Source: Nitrospirota bacterium (GTDB lineage: Bacteria; Nitrospirota; Nitrospiria; Nitrospirales; UBA8639). From it: 23,718 bases of DNA. A program made the translations under genes and the position numbers. The notes beneath the pieces are model-generated. The model was not told where the DNA came from, did not search any database, and saw only the letters and a program-made list of their open reading frames with translations. The stretch is from assembly GCA_003228495.1 (NCBI GenBank), contig QIDY01000054.1, positions 1 to 23,718 of the forward strand. Direction: 5' to 3'. Within the stretch, counting starts at the first letter, position 1. Every line of letters starts with the position of its first letter. Shown piece by piece: positions 16,467 through 23,506 of this stretch.

Positions 16467-16473
16467 ATACGCT

Positions 16474-16638
16474 ATGGTGAATCAAGTCATGAATTTTTTA
16501 AATGACGAAGAGGGAGCGACTGCAATTGAATATGGCTTGTTAGCGGCTTTGATCGCTGCGGTCATCATTGTGGTGGTTGGTCAGATTGGTGTGAAGTTGA
16601 ACACTGCGTTTACCACAGTGAACACCAATCTCCCCTAA
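16474..16638 (+). CDS. flp1: Flp-type major pilin, first copy (54 aa)
   Basis: The subunit of the Tad (Flp) type IVb pilus. The 54-residue prepilin has a 14-residue hydrophilic leader ending EEG, cleaved before ATAIEYGLLAALIAA. Glu at mature position +5 and Tyr at +6 are the Flp hallmarks (E19, Y20), and the hydrophobic stretch runs to about residue 36. The C-terminus is short (KLNTAFTTVNTNLP). Processing would be by the CpaA-type peptidase encoded at 20040. It is directly downstream of the c-di-GMP riboswitch and is followed by a strong hairpin terminator, so it is probably the most abundant product of the locus. Confidence 0.93.
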   Translation: MVNQVMNFLNDEEGATAIEYGLLAALIAAVIIVVVGQIGVKLNTAFTTVNTNLP

Positions 16639-16666
16639 ACGCGTAAACCTTTACCGTAGAGACTTT

Positions 16667-16718
16667 CGGGAGTCCTTTCTGATTGTCATAATCAGAGAGG
16701 GCTCCCGGGATCTTTTTT
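16667..16718 (+). terminator. strong intrinsic terminator/attenuator between the two pilin genes
   Basis: An 18-base arm (16667-16684) pairs with 16690-16707 along its whole length, with only two G-U wobbles, around the loop GTCAT. GGATC then TTTTTT (16713-16718) follow. With flp2 beginning 37 bases later and no obvious new promoter between, it most likely works as a partial terminator that raises flp1 transcript over the rest of the operon. Confidence 0.9.
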
Positions 16719-16755
16719 GGGCAAACCCTATTGTTTGTGTAGGAGATGTCACAAC

Positions 16756-16929
16756 ATGAAGAAGGCCATACAACATATTGGAGCCTGGGTCGCTGATGAA
16801 GAAGGCGCCACGGCTATTGAATATGGATTATTGGCAGCTCTCATTGCCGCAGCGATTATTACAACGGTGAGTACATTGGGGACAAAGGTCGCGGGACTCT
16901 ATACCACAGTTAATACCAAATTGCCTTAG
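16756..16929 (+). CDS. flp2: Flp-type pilin, second copy (57 aa)
   Basis: A second Flp prepilin of 57 residues. The leader ends DEEG17; the mature protein starts ATAIEYGLLAALIAAA with E22 (+5) and Y23 (+6). It shares the core with flp1 (EEGATAIEYGLLAALIAA) but differs in the leader (MKKAIQHIGAWVA) and the tail (TLGTKVAGLYTTVNTKLP), so this is an older duplication, not a recent copy. ATG 16756 follows AGGAG (16741-16745) at 10 bases. The frame can be extended upstream to a TTG at 16717, but that would run through the terminator. It sits after the attenuator, so it may be a less abundant or specialised subunit. Confidence 0.9.
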   Translation: MKKAIQHIGAWVADEEGATAIEYGLLAALIAAAIITTVSTLGTKVAGLYTTVNTKLP

Positions 16930-17053
16930 AAGATTCTCTGATGAATCTGAAAACGATCACGGTGCCACCATGCATCAAGTTTCATCAAGCATATTGAAGC
17001 GGCCTTTCTGAAAATCATAAGCCAGGAGTTTTTGTGAGAAGGCAATCTGCAAG

Positions 17054-17059
17054 AAGGAG
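17054..17059 (+). promoter_or_regulatory. ribosome binding site deciding the tadG-like start
   Basis: AAGGAG ends 10 bases before ATG 17070. The upstream in-frame GTG at 17034 has no such site. Confidence 0.6.
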
Positions 17060-17069
17060 AATATTTCCA

Positions 17070-18365
17070 ATGAAACCTATTCGCCAAATTTTAGCTAATC
17101 AGAAGGGCGCCTACTTACTGATGTCCGCTATTGTTCTCGGTGTCATGGTGGGATTTGCGGCTTTGGGAGTTGAAATTGGACGATGGTACAGCATTCAAGC
17201 GGAAATAAGTAAATCCATTGATGGTGCTGCCTTTGCCGGAGCTAAAAATGTCTCCAACCCGAAGTTTTCCACCGACGCTGACTTAGAGGCGTTTGTTCTT
17301 GAAGTGGCTCATGCGAATTTTCCCCCTGGTCTTTTAGACACTGATGCGCCAGTGTTTGTTGCCAACAAAGATGCCGATGGCAAAGTAACCGTCAATGGGA
17401 ACGTGCATTCTTTGAACCATATGACGACAATCTTTGACACGGGAACAACCATGACCGATTTGGGCGCTGCTGGATCGGCGAAACTCCGAAAAGCCGAAGT
17501 CGCGTTAGTTCTGGATGTGTCTGGATCTATGGCGGGGGCGGCCATAGATGATCTCAAAACCGGGGCCGATACCTTTGTGAACAATTTTCAAAGCTTTCAA
17601 AAGGACCATAAATTTGCCCTGATTGCCTATGCCACAGGGGTTCAAATTCCCGTTCCTTTATCTCAAGACTTTGTGTTTGACATGACCAATGAAATTGGCA
17701 ATTTAAATGCAACTGGGGGAACCAACACCGAAGACGCCCTAGGCCAAGCCGTGAATCTCCCCTGGGAACCAGGACAATTATCCCTTCCTGCGAATGAACG
17801 GACCCGGCAAGTCGTGATTTTGTTCTCTGATGGAAACCCTAGCGGGTTTCGCGCAAACTTCAAATATAACGGAGCAGACCTTGATGCCGTGGCGTTGCTC
17901 ACCGGAAGTCCACCTAATAACGTATACGGTAGGCTCGGCAAAGCAGATGAGCAAGTGAATTACTTTACGAACGATGCGGACAAGCCCGGTGACGGAAAAT
18001 CCTCGGGCTCCGCTTGTGGTGGCACAACCACAAAATGGAATATTTTTGACGACCCAACCTATGGAGTAAGTGCGTATGGAAACCCCATGAATAGTTATTC
18101 CGATCCTTATTGCGGGGTCCAGGAGTCCCCTGATTTGGTGGACTACACTGTATGGCTTACCCGACAAATGGCGATAGACCATGCGGCCGAACTTAAAGCT
18201 TTTGGGATCGACGTGTATACCATAGGGCTGGGAAGTGTTGATCAAACCTTCCTGGAGACCCTTGCCACAGATGTCGATCATGCTTTTTTTGCGAATGATC
18301 CTTCAGAACTTGAGGGAATCTTCCAAACGATTGCCAATCAACTCAAACTTATTCTGGTGAGCTAA
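17070..18365 (+). CDS. tadG: TadG-like pilus-locus protein with a von Willebrand factor A domain
   Basis: 431 residues. The N-terminus (QKGAYLLMSAIVLGVMVGFAALGVEIGRWY, written in two parts: residues 11-25 and 26-40) is the TadE/TadG-like hydrophobic helix, followed by the typical DGAAFAGA segment of TadG proteins. The rest is extracytoplasmic and contains a vWA domain (about 142-430) with a complete metal-ion-dependent adhesion site: DVSGS (149-153), TGGTNTEDA (about 215-223) and FSDG (D254). Near the end are two cysteines (SACGG and YCGVQ) that may pair. TadG-like proteins act as minor pilins or envelope components of the Tad machine; a vWA domain suggests metal-dependent protein binding or adhesion. 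The upstream GTG start would add 12 residues. Confidence 0.85.
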   Translation: MKPIRQILANQKGAYLLMSAIVLGVMVGFAALGVEIGRWYSIQAEISKSIDGAAFAGAKNVSNPKFSTDADLEAFVLEVAHANFPPGLLDTDAPVFVANKDADGKVTVNGNVHSLNHMTTIFDTGTTMTDLGAAGSAKLRKAEVALVLDVSGSMAGAAIDDLKTGADTFVNNFQSFQKDHKFALIAYATGVQIPVPLSQDFVFDMTNEIGNLNATGGTNTEDALGQAVNLPWEPGQLSLPANERTRQVVILFSDGNPSGFRANFKYNGADLDAVALLTGSPPNNVYGRLGKADEQVNYFTNDADKPGDGKSSGSACGGTTTKWNIFDDPTYGVSAYGNPMNSYSDPYCGVQESPDLVDYTVWLTRQMAIDHAAELKAFGIDVYTIGLGSVDQTFLETLATDVDHAFFANDPSELEGIFQTIANQLKLILVS

Positions 18366-18442
18366 AGAGGGCATATCTTTTTGATGAGGTATTGGGAAAA
18401 TTAAAGCTTTTCCACACCGTCACGAATTTGGAGGGAAGTATC

Positions 18443-18961
18443 ATGAGTGGTTGGCGCACATTTAGAAAGAGAATCAGTGCATTCTGGCGAAATGATTCTG
18501 GGGTTTCCGCGGTTGAAATGGGGATCACTCTGCTTCCCTTTTTGTTAGTGGTGTTTGGAGTGGCAGAATTCGGCTGGTACTTTCTCCATACCCATACCAT
18601 GAATACCGCCGTCAGTGAAGGCATTCGAGTGGGTACAACCGGGGCAGTCCTGAATGATGGCAATGGAGATCCAATGTCTCGTGAGGATTCCATTAAACAA
18701 GCCATTTCAGATAAAGCTGCTGGAATCATGGTGATCGATCCGGCGAATATTAAAATTTTTCAGGTTGACGCCGATTGGACAGATCCCGATGATCCTGCTG
18801 TGGTGAATACGGCTGCGGCTGGTGGAGCAGGGGCATTCATGCGTGTGCGTGTCCTCTACCAGCATCAATTTTTTACTGATTTAGTTGGCGGGTTTTTTGG
18901 TGGGTCCTCGAAACAATTGATCTCGGAAGGAACCTATAGAAACGAGAACTTCATCTTGTAG
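18443..18961 (+). CDS. tadE: TadE-like pseudopilin, first copy
   Basis: 172 residues from ATG 18443, chosen because GGAGGGA (18430-18436) sits 6 bases before it. The leader ends NDSG20, followed by VSAVEMGITLLPFLLVVFGV: the cleavage site after Gly and Glu at +5 (E25) are the prepilin-peptidase recognition pattern. MNTAVSEGIRVGTTG after the helix is a common TadE/TadF segment (AxxEgaR). The globular remainder is Asp- and Gly-rich. TadE-like pseudopilins are processed by the same peptidase and are needed to assemble Flp fibres. The gene follows the tadG-like gene by 77 bases in the same operon. Confidence 0.85.
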   Translation: MSGWRTFRKRISAFWRNDSGVSAVEMGITLLPFLLVVFGVAEFGWYFLHTHTMNTAVSEGIRVGTTGAVLNDGNGDPMSREDSIKQAISDKAAGIMVIDPANIKIFQVDADWTDPDDPAVVNTAAAGGAGAFMRVRVLYQHQFFTDLVGGFFGGSSKQLISEGTYRNENFIL

Positions 18962-19002
18962 AGAATCGTGTAGAAACGAGTATATTATTGGGGGGCTGAA
19001 TC

Positions 19003-19587
19003 ATGAATTGGTCTTTAAGGAATCACTTATGGTCTGAGCAGGGAAGCGCGACGATTGAATTTGCAGTCTCGTCTATCTTATTTATGTTTTTAGCTTTTGC
19101 GACAATAGAATATGGGGTGTTGTATAGTGAACGGCATGCTGTCACTACGTTGGCTCGAGAAGGGGCCAGTCTTGCCTCTCGAAACCTCACGACCAATGGC
19201 AATATGATGGCCATGTTGGAATCCACGGAAGGGGCCTTAAGGCTCAACGGTAATCCGGGAAAATATTCCATATTTTTGGCACAAATCAATGGAGCAACAG
19301 CAGCCGGGAATGCTCCGGTCTGTACGGTGACGACATCCAATGGTACTTTATCGCACCCGGATATTTCCGCTCCGGATCCGGGTGCTCAGTGTGATTTGCC
19401 TGGTAATTTGTACGCGTATCTTCAATGGGATCCAGCATTGGGTGCTGCGGCAGTGAATCAATTCACGGTCCTGAAAGTCTATTACCAGCATAATCCAATA
19501 ACTCCTGTAGGGGGGATGACTCCATTTTTAGGCGGCCCTGGTCATCAGGGTACGAACCTTCTTCTAGCCAGTCGGGCGATTTTTTAG
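19003..19587 (+). CDS. tadF: TadE/TadF-like pseudopilin, second copy
   Basis: 194 residues. The leader ends SEQG14, then SATIEFAVSSILFMFLAF with Glu at +5 (E19), again a prepilin-type site. AVTTLAREGASLASRN follows the helix, the same type of post-helix segment as in the neighbour. The C-terminal part has two cysteines (PVCTV and AQCDLP) likely to form a disulfide, as in TadE/F globular heads. GGGGGG (18990-18995) serves ATG 19003. Whether this is TadE or TadF proper cannot be decided from order alone. It is separated from the next gene by 452 bases, so a transcript end or a new promoter may fall there. Confidence 0.82.
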   Translation: MNWSLRNHLWSEQGSATIEFAVSSILFMFLAFATIEYGVLYSERHAVTTLAREGASLASRNLTTNGNMMAMLESTEGALRLNGNPGKYSIFLAQINGATAAGNAPVCTVTTSNGTLSHPDISAPDPGAQCDLPGNLYAYLQWDPALGAAAVNQFTVLKVYYQHNPITPVGGMTPFLGGPGHQGTNLLLASRAIF

Positions 19588-20039
19588 AGAACGGATAGAC
19601 GGGTTGCTTTGGGAATGAAGTAATCTGTTGCTTGGTTGTCAATCAATTCAATCAGGGTAAAATCTGATTTGCAAATAGTTCGTTGCACTGTTCTTTAGGG
19701 TTTTGCTTTTTCAGGATTAGTTTGTCATCTGAGAAGATCATATCTTTTCTTCCCCCTCCTCATCAGCTCACCGTGTAAGTTGCCGTGGGCCCCTTTCCTT
19801 CAATTCCCCAATAGTTCTTCAAAAAACACGCATGTGGTTGGTGAGAGCTTTCACCGACCGACTCTATTCAATTGTTGTTGTGTCTCACCTGGTTTTGTCG
19901 TAACCATTCTTCACTCTTCATTTCTACAGATTGGGAAAAAGTCGCCGATTAATATCTTGTTAAACGACCTTGATTGCGATGGGCGATCAGGGGTTCAGGC
20001 AAGGCCTGGAATGAAACCCGTGCTAAATATCCGGTGATT
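19588..20039. other. 452-base gap inside the Tad locus
   Basis: No gene is supported. A stem-loop TTGGTGA/TCACCGA (19838-19844 with 19851-19857) is visible, and a weak promoter-like pair TTGGGA (19931-19936) and TATCTT (19953-19958) with a 16-base spacer precedes cpaA. No obvious intrinsic terminator follows the pseudopilin gene. The size is unusual for the middle of a Tad operon and suggests two transcription units. Confidence 0.4.
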
Positions 20040-20570
20040 ATGACCACACAACTCGTTATACATGGTGTCTTGCTCATAGGGTTAATTTCTGCGGGTATAT
20101 CGGATGTTCGATCCAGCCGTGTTCCCAATTTCATCACATTTCCCTTGGCCCTTGTAGGACTTGGGTTTCATGCAATTTCAGACTCCGGGAATGGGATCCT
20201 ATTTAGTGTGGAAGGGTTGGGCCTAGGGTTTAGCCTCCTCATTGGTTTTTATGTGTATGGGGGAATGGGTGCCGGAGATGTGAAGTTACTTGCCGCTGTA
20301 GGTGCCGTGGTTGGCCCCCTTAACGTTTTTGTGGGGTTTCTTTTTGCTTCCTTACTAGGTGGATTATATGCCCTGGCGATGATGGGTTGGCATTTAGGCT
20401 TAGCCCAAACGGCTGAAAGGATAAAGATCATATTGGTCAGTATGGTGTTTATGAAGATCAATGTGGCCGCTTCCTTGGAACAAACCGCCCTACCGAAGCT
20501 TCGGTATGCTCTTGTCCTTGGCCTTGGAACTCTCATCGGCCAAGGGTACCAATGGTTTCAAATCATTTAA
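20040..20570 (+). CDS. cpaA: prepilin peptidase CpaA/TadV
   Basis: An inner-membrane aspartyl protease (A24 family) that cleaves the leaders of Flp pilins and TadE-like pseudopilins after Gly. At 176 residues it is the short form lacking the methyltransferase domain, as usual for TadV/CpaA. The two catalytic aspartates are visible: D22 in AGISDVRSSRVPN and D80 in GMGAGDVKLLAAVG. About five to six hydrophobic helices are present. ATG 20040 is preferred on protein grounds because it puts the first helix at the start; its ribosome site (GGTGA) is very close and weak. A GTG two codons upstream, or a longer frame from 19974, would add a hydrophilic tail not seen in this family. Confidence 0.88.
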   Translation: MTTQLVIHGVLLIGLISAGISDVRSSRVPNFITFPLALVGLGFHAISDSGNGILFSVEGLGLGFSLLIGFYVYGGMGAGDVKLLAAVGAVVGPLNVFVGFLFASLLGGLYALAMMGWHLGLAQTAERIKIILVSMVFMKINVAASLEQTALPKLRYALVLGLGTLIGQGYQWFQII

Positions 20571-20638
20571 TTTTATTGAATGAGCAGCGTGAAAAAGACT
20601 AAAGAAAGCGCTGGTGGAATCCGATATTCGCATGTAAG

Positions 20639-20662
20639 ACCTGAAAATATCTATGTTCAGGT
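20639..20662 (+). repeat. 7-bp hairpin in the cpaA-cpaB gap
   Basis: ACCTGAA (20639-20645) pairs exactly with TTCAGGT (20656-20662) across a 10-base AT-rich loop. No T run follows, so it is more likely a processing, stability or protein-binding element than a terminator. Confidence 0.4.
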
Positions 20663-20734
20663 AGGTTCGTAGATAACCACAAGAAAAGCAAAAAGAATGA
20701 ACGTTAAGAGCATGAATAACGAGGAGGCACGGTG

Positions 20735-21547
20735 ATGGGGCAAAAACGTCCACTGCTATTTTTAGGTGCTGCGATCGGAATCGCCTTAGTAACAACGGTA
20801 TTGATTTATCAATGGCTCCAAGGACAGCAGGGAAGCGAACCAGAGGCCCAACCAGTCGTGGAAATTGAGGGATCCCAAATTGCGGTGGCGAGTTCTGATG
20901 TGCCTTGGGGAACGCCATTGACAGACGAATTTATTCGTTTCGTCCAGTATCCGGAAGACGTGTTGCCCGTTGGACATTTTAAAAAAATCGAAGACCTCAA
21001 AGGCAGAGTGGTCCTTGCTAACTTAAAAAAGAATGAACCGATTATGGAATCGAAACTTGCTCCAATTGATGTCACCACCGGAGGAGTCAGTGCGGTGATG
21101 GACCCTCAAAAACGCGCTATGGCAGTAAAAGTCAATGAGGTCGTGGGTCTTCCTGGATTTGTGCAACCGGGAGATCGTGTGGATGTGATGGTGACGTTTG
21201 AGCGTCCAGGGAATAAAACCAATGCCCAAATCACCAAAGTCGTGTTGGAAAATTCGCTGGTCTTAGCCACCGGCACGCAAATGGAACGAGTCGATGGAGA
21301 AGAACCAAAGGCCGTCAAAGTCATTACCCTTGAGGTCACACTAGAAGAGGCGGAGAAACTGGCTATGGCATCCAATGGAGGAAAAATACGGCTTGCGCTT
21401 CGGAGTCCCCTTAATGCTGAAATTAAGAAGACTCGAGGTGCGAAATTTTCCGATCTCATGACCTCGTATCAACTTGCTCCGAAAAGAAGTAAGCGTGTCA
21501 GGGTAGAGGTCATTAAGGGGAAAGAGAAATCGGTTCGAAGATTTTAA
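20735..21547 (+). CDS. cpaB: Flp pilus assembly protein CpaB/RcpC
   Basis: 270 residues. One N-terminal membrane helix (about 6-24, PLLFLGAAIGIALVTTVLIY) anchors a periplasmic protein. An SAF domain (about 45-110, with IAVASSDVPWGTPLTDEFI and GRVVLANLKKNEPI) precedes the RcpC domain (about 125-235, AMAVKVNEVVGLPGFVQPGDRVDVMVTF in two parts), the most conserved block of CpaB. SAF domains are linked to carbohydrate or peptidoglycan binding; in Tad systems CpaB supports the secretin. GAGGAGG (20721-20727) is 7 bases before ATG 20735, which favours it over the GTG one codon upstream. The C-terminus is very basic (KRSKRVRVEVIKGKEKSVRR). Confidence 0.92.
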   Translation: MGQKRPLLFLGAAIGIALVTTVLIYQWLQGQQGSEPEAQPVVEIEGSQIAVASSDVPWGTPLTDEFIRFVQYPEDVLPVGHFKKIEDLKGRVVLANLKKNEPIMESKLAPIDVTTGGVSAVMDPQKRAMAVKVNEVVGLPGFVQPGDRVDVMVTFERPGNKTNAQITKVVLENSLVLATGTQMERVDGEEPKAVKVITLEVTLEEAEKLAMASNGGKIRLALRSPLNAEIKKTRGAKFSDLMTSYQLAPKRSKRVRVEVIKGKEKSVRRF

Positions 21548-21627
21548 AAATGGATGTTATTCCACTACTCATGAATAGCTGGGCATCGTCTGGTATTCAT
21601 CCACGTTAACCACAAGTAGGTACAATT

Positions 21628-23088
21628 ATGCCACGTTTGTTACATCTAAAATTGATCATGATTGGGTTCTGTGTGTTGTGCAGTAACCCGGTCTTGGGAG
21701 AAGGACTGACTTATCAGACTTCTCAAATCGATTCCCCTCAATCATTAGACTTGACGGTTGGGACATCAAAAATTATTGAAACCCCAATGAAATTTAAGCG
21801 GGCTTCTCTCGCTGAACCTGAGATAGCCGACACGATTGTTTTGTCGACGAAGCAAGTCTATGTCACAGCAAAAAAAATTGGGACGACTACACTGACGTTA
21901 TGGGCTCAGGATGGCAAGGTCTCAAATGTGCTTCAAGTTCGCGTCACTCCTGATGTGACTCGATTAAAAGAACAGCTCCATATTCTATTGCCGGATGAAC
22001 CGGACATACAAATCATGGCCAGCCACGAACACATTACCGTGGCAGGAAATGTTACCAGTGTTGAAGCTTTGAACAAAGCGTTAGTCTTGGCCGAACCTTT
22101 TGCTCCAGAGAAAATTATTAATGTGATGCAGGTTGGGGGCGTTCAACAGGTGATGATGGAAGTCAAGATTTCAGAGATGCAACGAGGATTGTTGAAGAGA
22201 CTAGGGGTAAACTTTACACGACGCCAACTAGGGCATCGCGATTTTACCATTGGAAGATTGAATGAATTGACTTCATTTGAAACGAATGCACAAACCCCGG
22301 GTGGTATAGATCTTTTAGCTTCTACTGCCGCGACTGCGATCTTGGGATTTAACATCGGCAACGATGCATGGACGGTAGTGCTGGAGATGTTGAAAGAACA
22401 TGGATTATCAAGGGCTTTGGCCGAACCAACTCTGATTACAGAGAGCGGTCAACCGGCTTCCTTCCTCGTTGGAGGAGAGTTTCCCGTTCCGATTCCTCAG
22501 CAATTGGCCCAAATCACCATCAAGTTTAAGGAGTTTGGTGTTGGCTTGAAATTTACTCCGACTGTTCTGTCGAAGGATCGAATTTCTGTCGTTGTCAATC
22601 CTGAGGTTTCAGAATTGGATTTTGCCAATGGAATTCAGTTTGGTGGGTTTCAAATCCCATCTTTGATAACTCGTCGTGTGAAGACCGTGGTGGAGTTAGG
22701 AGATGGACAAAGTTTTGCCATTGCAGGACTGCTCCAGGAAAATATTCGGGAGACGGTTGCCAAATATCCGGTGCTCGGCGATATCCCGATCCTGGGTGCT
22801 TTATTCCGGAGCACCTCGTTTGAAAAGAGTGAAACTGAGCTTATTGTGATTGTGACGCCACACCTGGTGAAACCACTCAATGTGGTGAACCAGACGTTGC
22901 CGACTGATCATTATTTGGAACCGAATGATTTTGAATTAATGTTAATGGGGTATTTGGAAGGCGTGTATCCCGAAAGCCGCGTTCCTCGACCTTCGGAAGC
23001 TTATCAAATAGGGGAACCCCGGATGGCTACACGCATACCTTATAGTAAAGGCGGGATAGAAGGTGTGTTCGGTCATCTTGCACCCTGA
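21628..23088 (+). CDS. cpaC: outer-membrane secretin CpaC/RcpA of the Flp pilus
   Basis: 486 residues, normal for CpaC. A cleavable signal (about 1-24, ending NPVLGEG) is followed by the pilus-secretin N-terminal domain (about 35-107, LDLTVGTSKIIETP through ADTIVLSTKQVYVTAKKIG). A BON-like segment (about 112-165) includes ITVAGNVTSVEALNKAL. The secretin domain (about 180-420) has VGGEFPVPIPQ, the gate-region FGVGLKFTPTVL, and the closing VLGDIPILGALFRSTSF...TELIVIVTPHLV. It forms the gated pore through which the pilus leaves the cell. AAGTAGG lies 7 bases before ATG 21628. The gene runs 80 bases after cpaB and 30 bases before the lipoprotein gene, so these are co-transcribed. Confidence 0.94.
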   Translation: MPRLLHLKLIMIGFCVLCSNPVLGEGLTYQTSQIDSPQSLDLTVGTSKIIETPMKFKRASLAEPEIADTIVLSTKQVYVTAKKIGTTTLTLWAQDGKVSNVLQVRVTPDVTRLKEQLHILLPDEPDIQIMASHEHITVAGNVTSVEALNKALVLAEPFAPEKIINVMQVGGVQQVMMEVKISEMQRGLLKRLGVNFTRRQLGHRDFTIGRLNELTSFETNAQTPGGIDLLASTAATAILGFNIGNDAWTVVLEMLKEHGLSRALAEPTLITESGQPASFLVGGEFPVPIPQQLAQITIKFKEFGVGLKFTPTVLSKDRISVVVNPEVSELDFANGIQFGGFQIPSLITRRVKTVVELGDGQSFAIAGLLQENIRETVAKYPVLGDIPILGALFRSTSFEKSETELIVIVTPHLVKPLNVVNQTLPTDHYLEPNDFELMLMGYLEGVYPESRVPRPSEAYQIGEPRMATRIPYSKGGIEGVFGHLAP

Positions 23089-23118
23089 GGAATTATTAGA
23101 GAAAAAAAGGAGAGAATC

Positions 23119-23505
23119 ATGCGACGCCAATATTTTGTGAATTCTGTTGGGTTGATCGGCATACTGTTGTTGGGAATGACTGGGTGTGGTGTTTGGCCAA
23201 CCATGACCGAAGACCATGGTCGGCGCCCTTTTGCTATGGGAAAAAGTGATCAGGTGCTCTCTCCTTGGGCACCTCAACCTATCCATTTAAATGAAGAGTA
23301 CGGGAATTCCTATCGTTATGCGTTGGAAGGCCAAATTCTCAATCCTCAAGCGGGAAATTCTTTAGAGCCTGTTGAAGGAATTGGTGGGCAGCCCTCCCAA
23401 TTTAGTATGGAACGCTATCATAAATCTTTTGAGAAGCCTCCATTTGCAGAGAAAAAAGGTAATGGAGGTGGCAGAATCAAATTTAGTTTAGGAGGAGGGA
23501 ATTAG
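23119..23505 (+). CDS. small lipoprotein in the CpaD position of the Tad locus
   Basis: 128 residues. The signal ends LGMTGC (C23), so this is a lipoprotein. The mature part contains YGNSYRYALEGQILNPQAG, VEGIGGQPSQ and MERYHKSFEKP, then a Gly/Lys-rich tail (GGGRIKFSLGGGN). The INP..PV.GI.G...RY.KSF type of signature recalls short lipoproteins found between the secretin and CpaE genes in many Tad clusters, where Caulobacter has the larger CpaD. A pilotin-like role for the secretin is inferred from the position, not from homology to CpaD. AAAGGAGAG (23106-23114) serves ATG 23119; the next gene begins after a single base, so translation is probably coupled. Confidence 0.75.
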   Translation: MRRQYFVNSVGLIGILLLGMTGCGVWPTMTEDHGRRPFAMGKSDQVLSPWAPQPIHLNEEYGNSYRYALEGQILNPQAGNSLEPVEGIGGQPSQFSMERYHKSFEKPPFAEKKGNGGGRIKFSLGGGN

Positions 23506-23506
23506 A

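Noticed and set aside
17778..18281. 167-codon minus-strand frame opposite the vWA gene
   Set aside because: Antisense shadow of a well-supported vWA domain; no ribosome site.
20580..20672. 30-codon ORF between cpaA and cpaB
   Set aside because: No ribosome site before its ATG and it includes the 7-bp hairpin; treated as chance.
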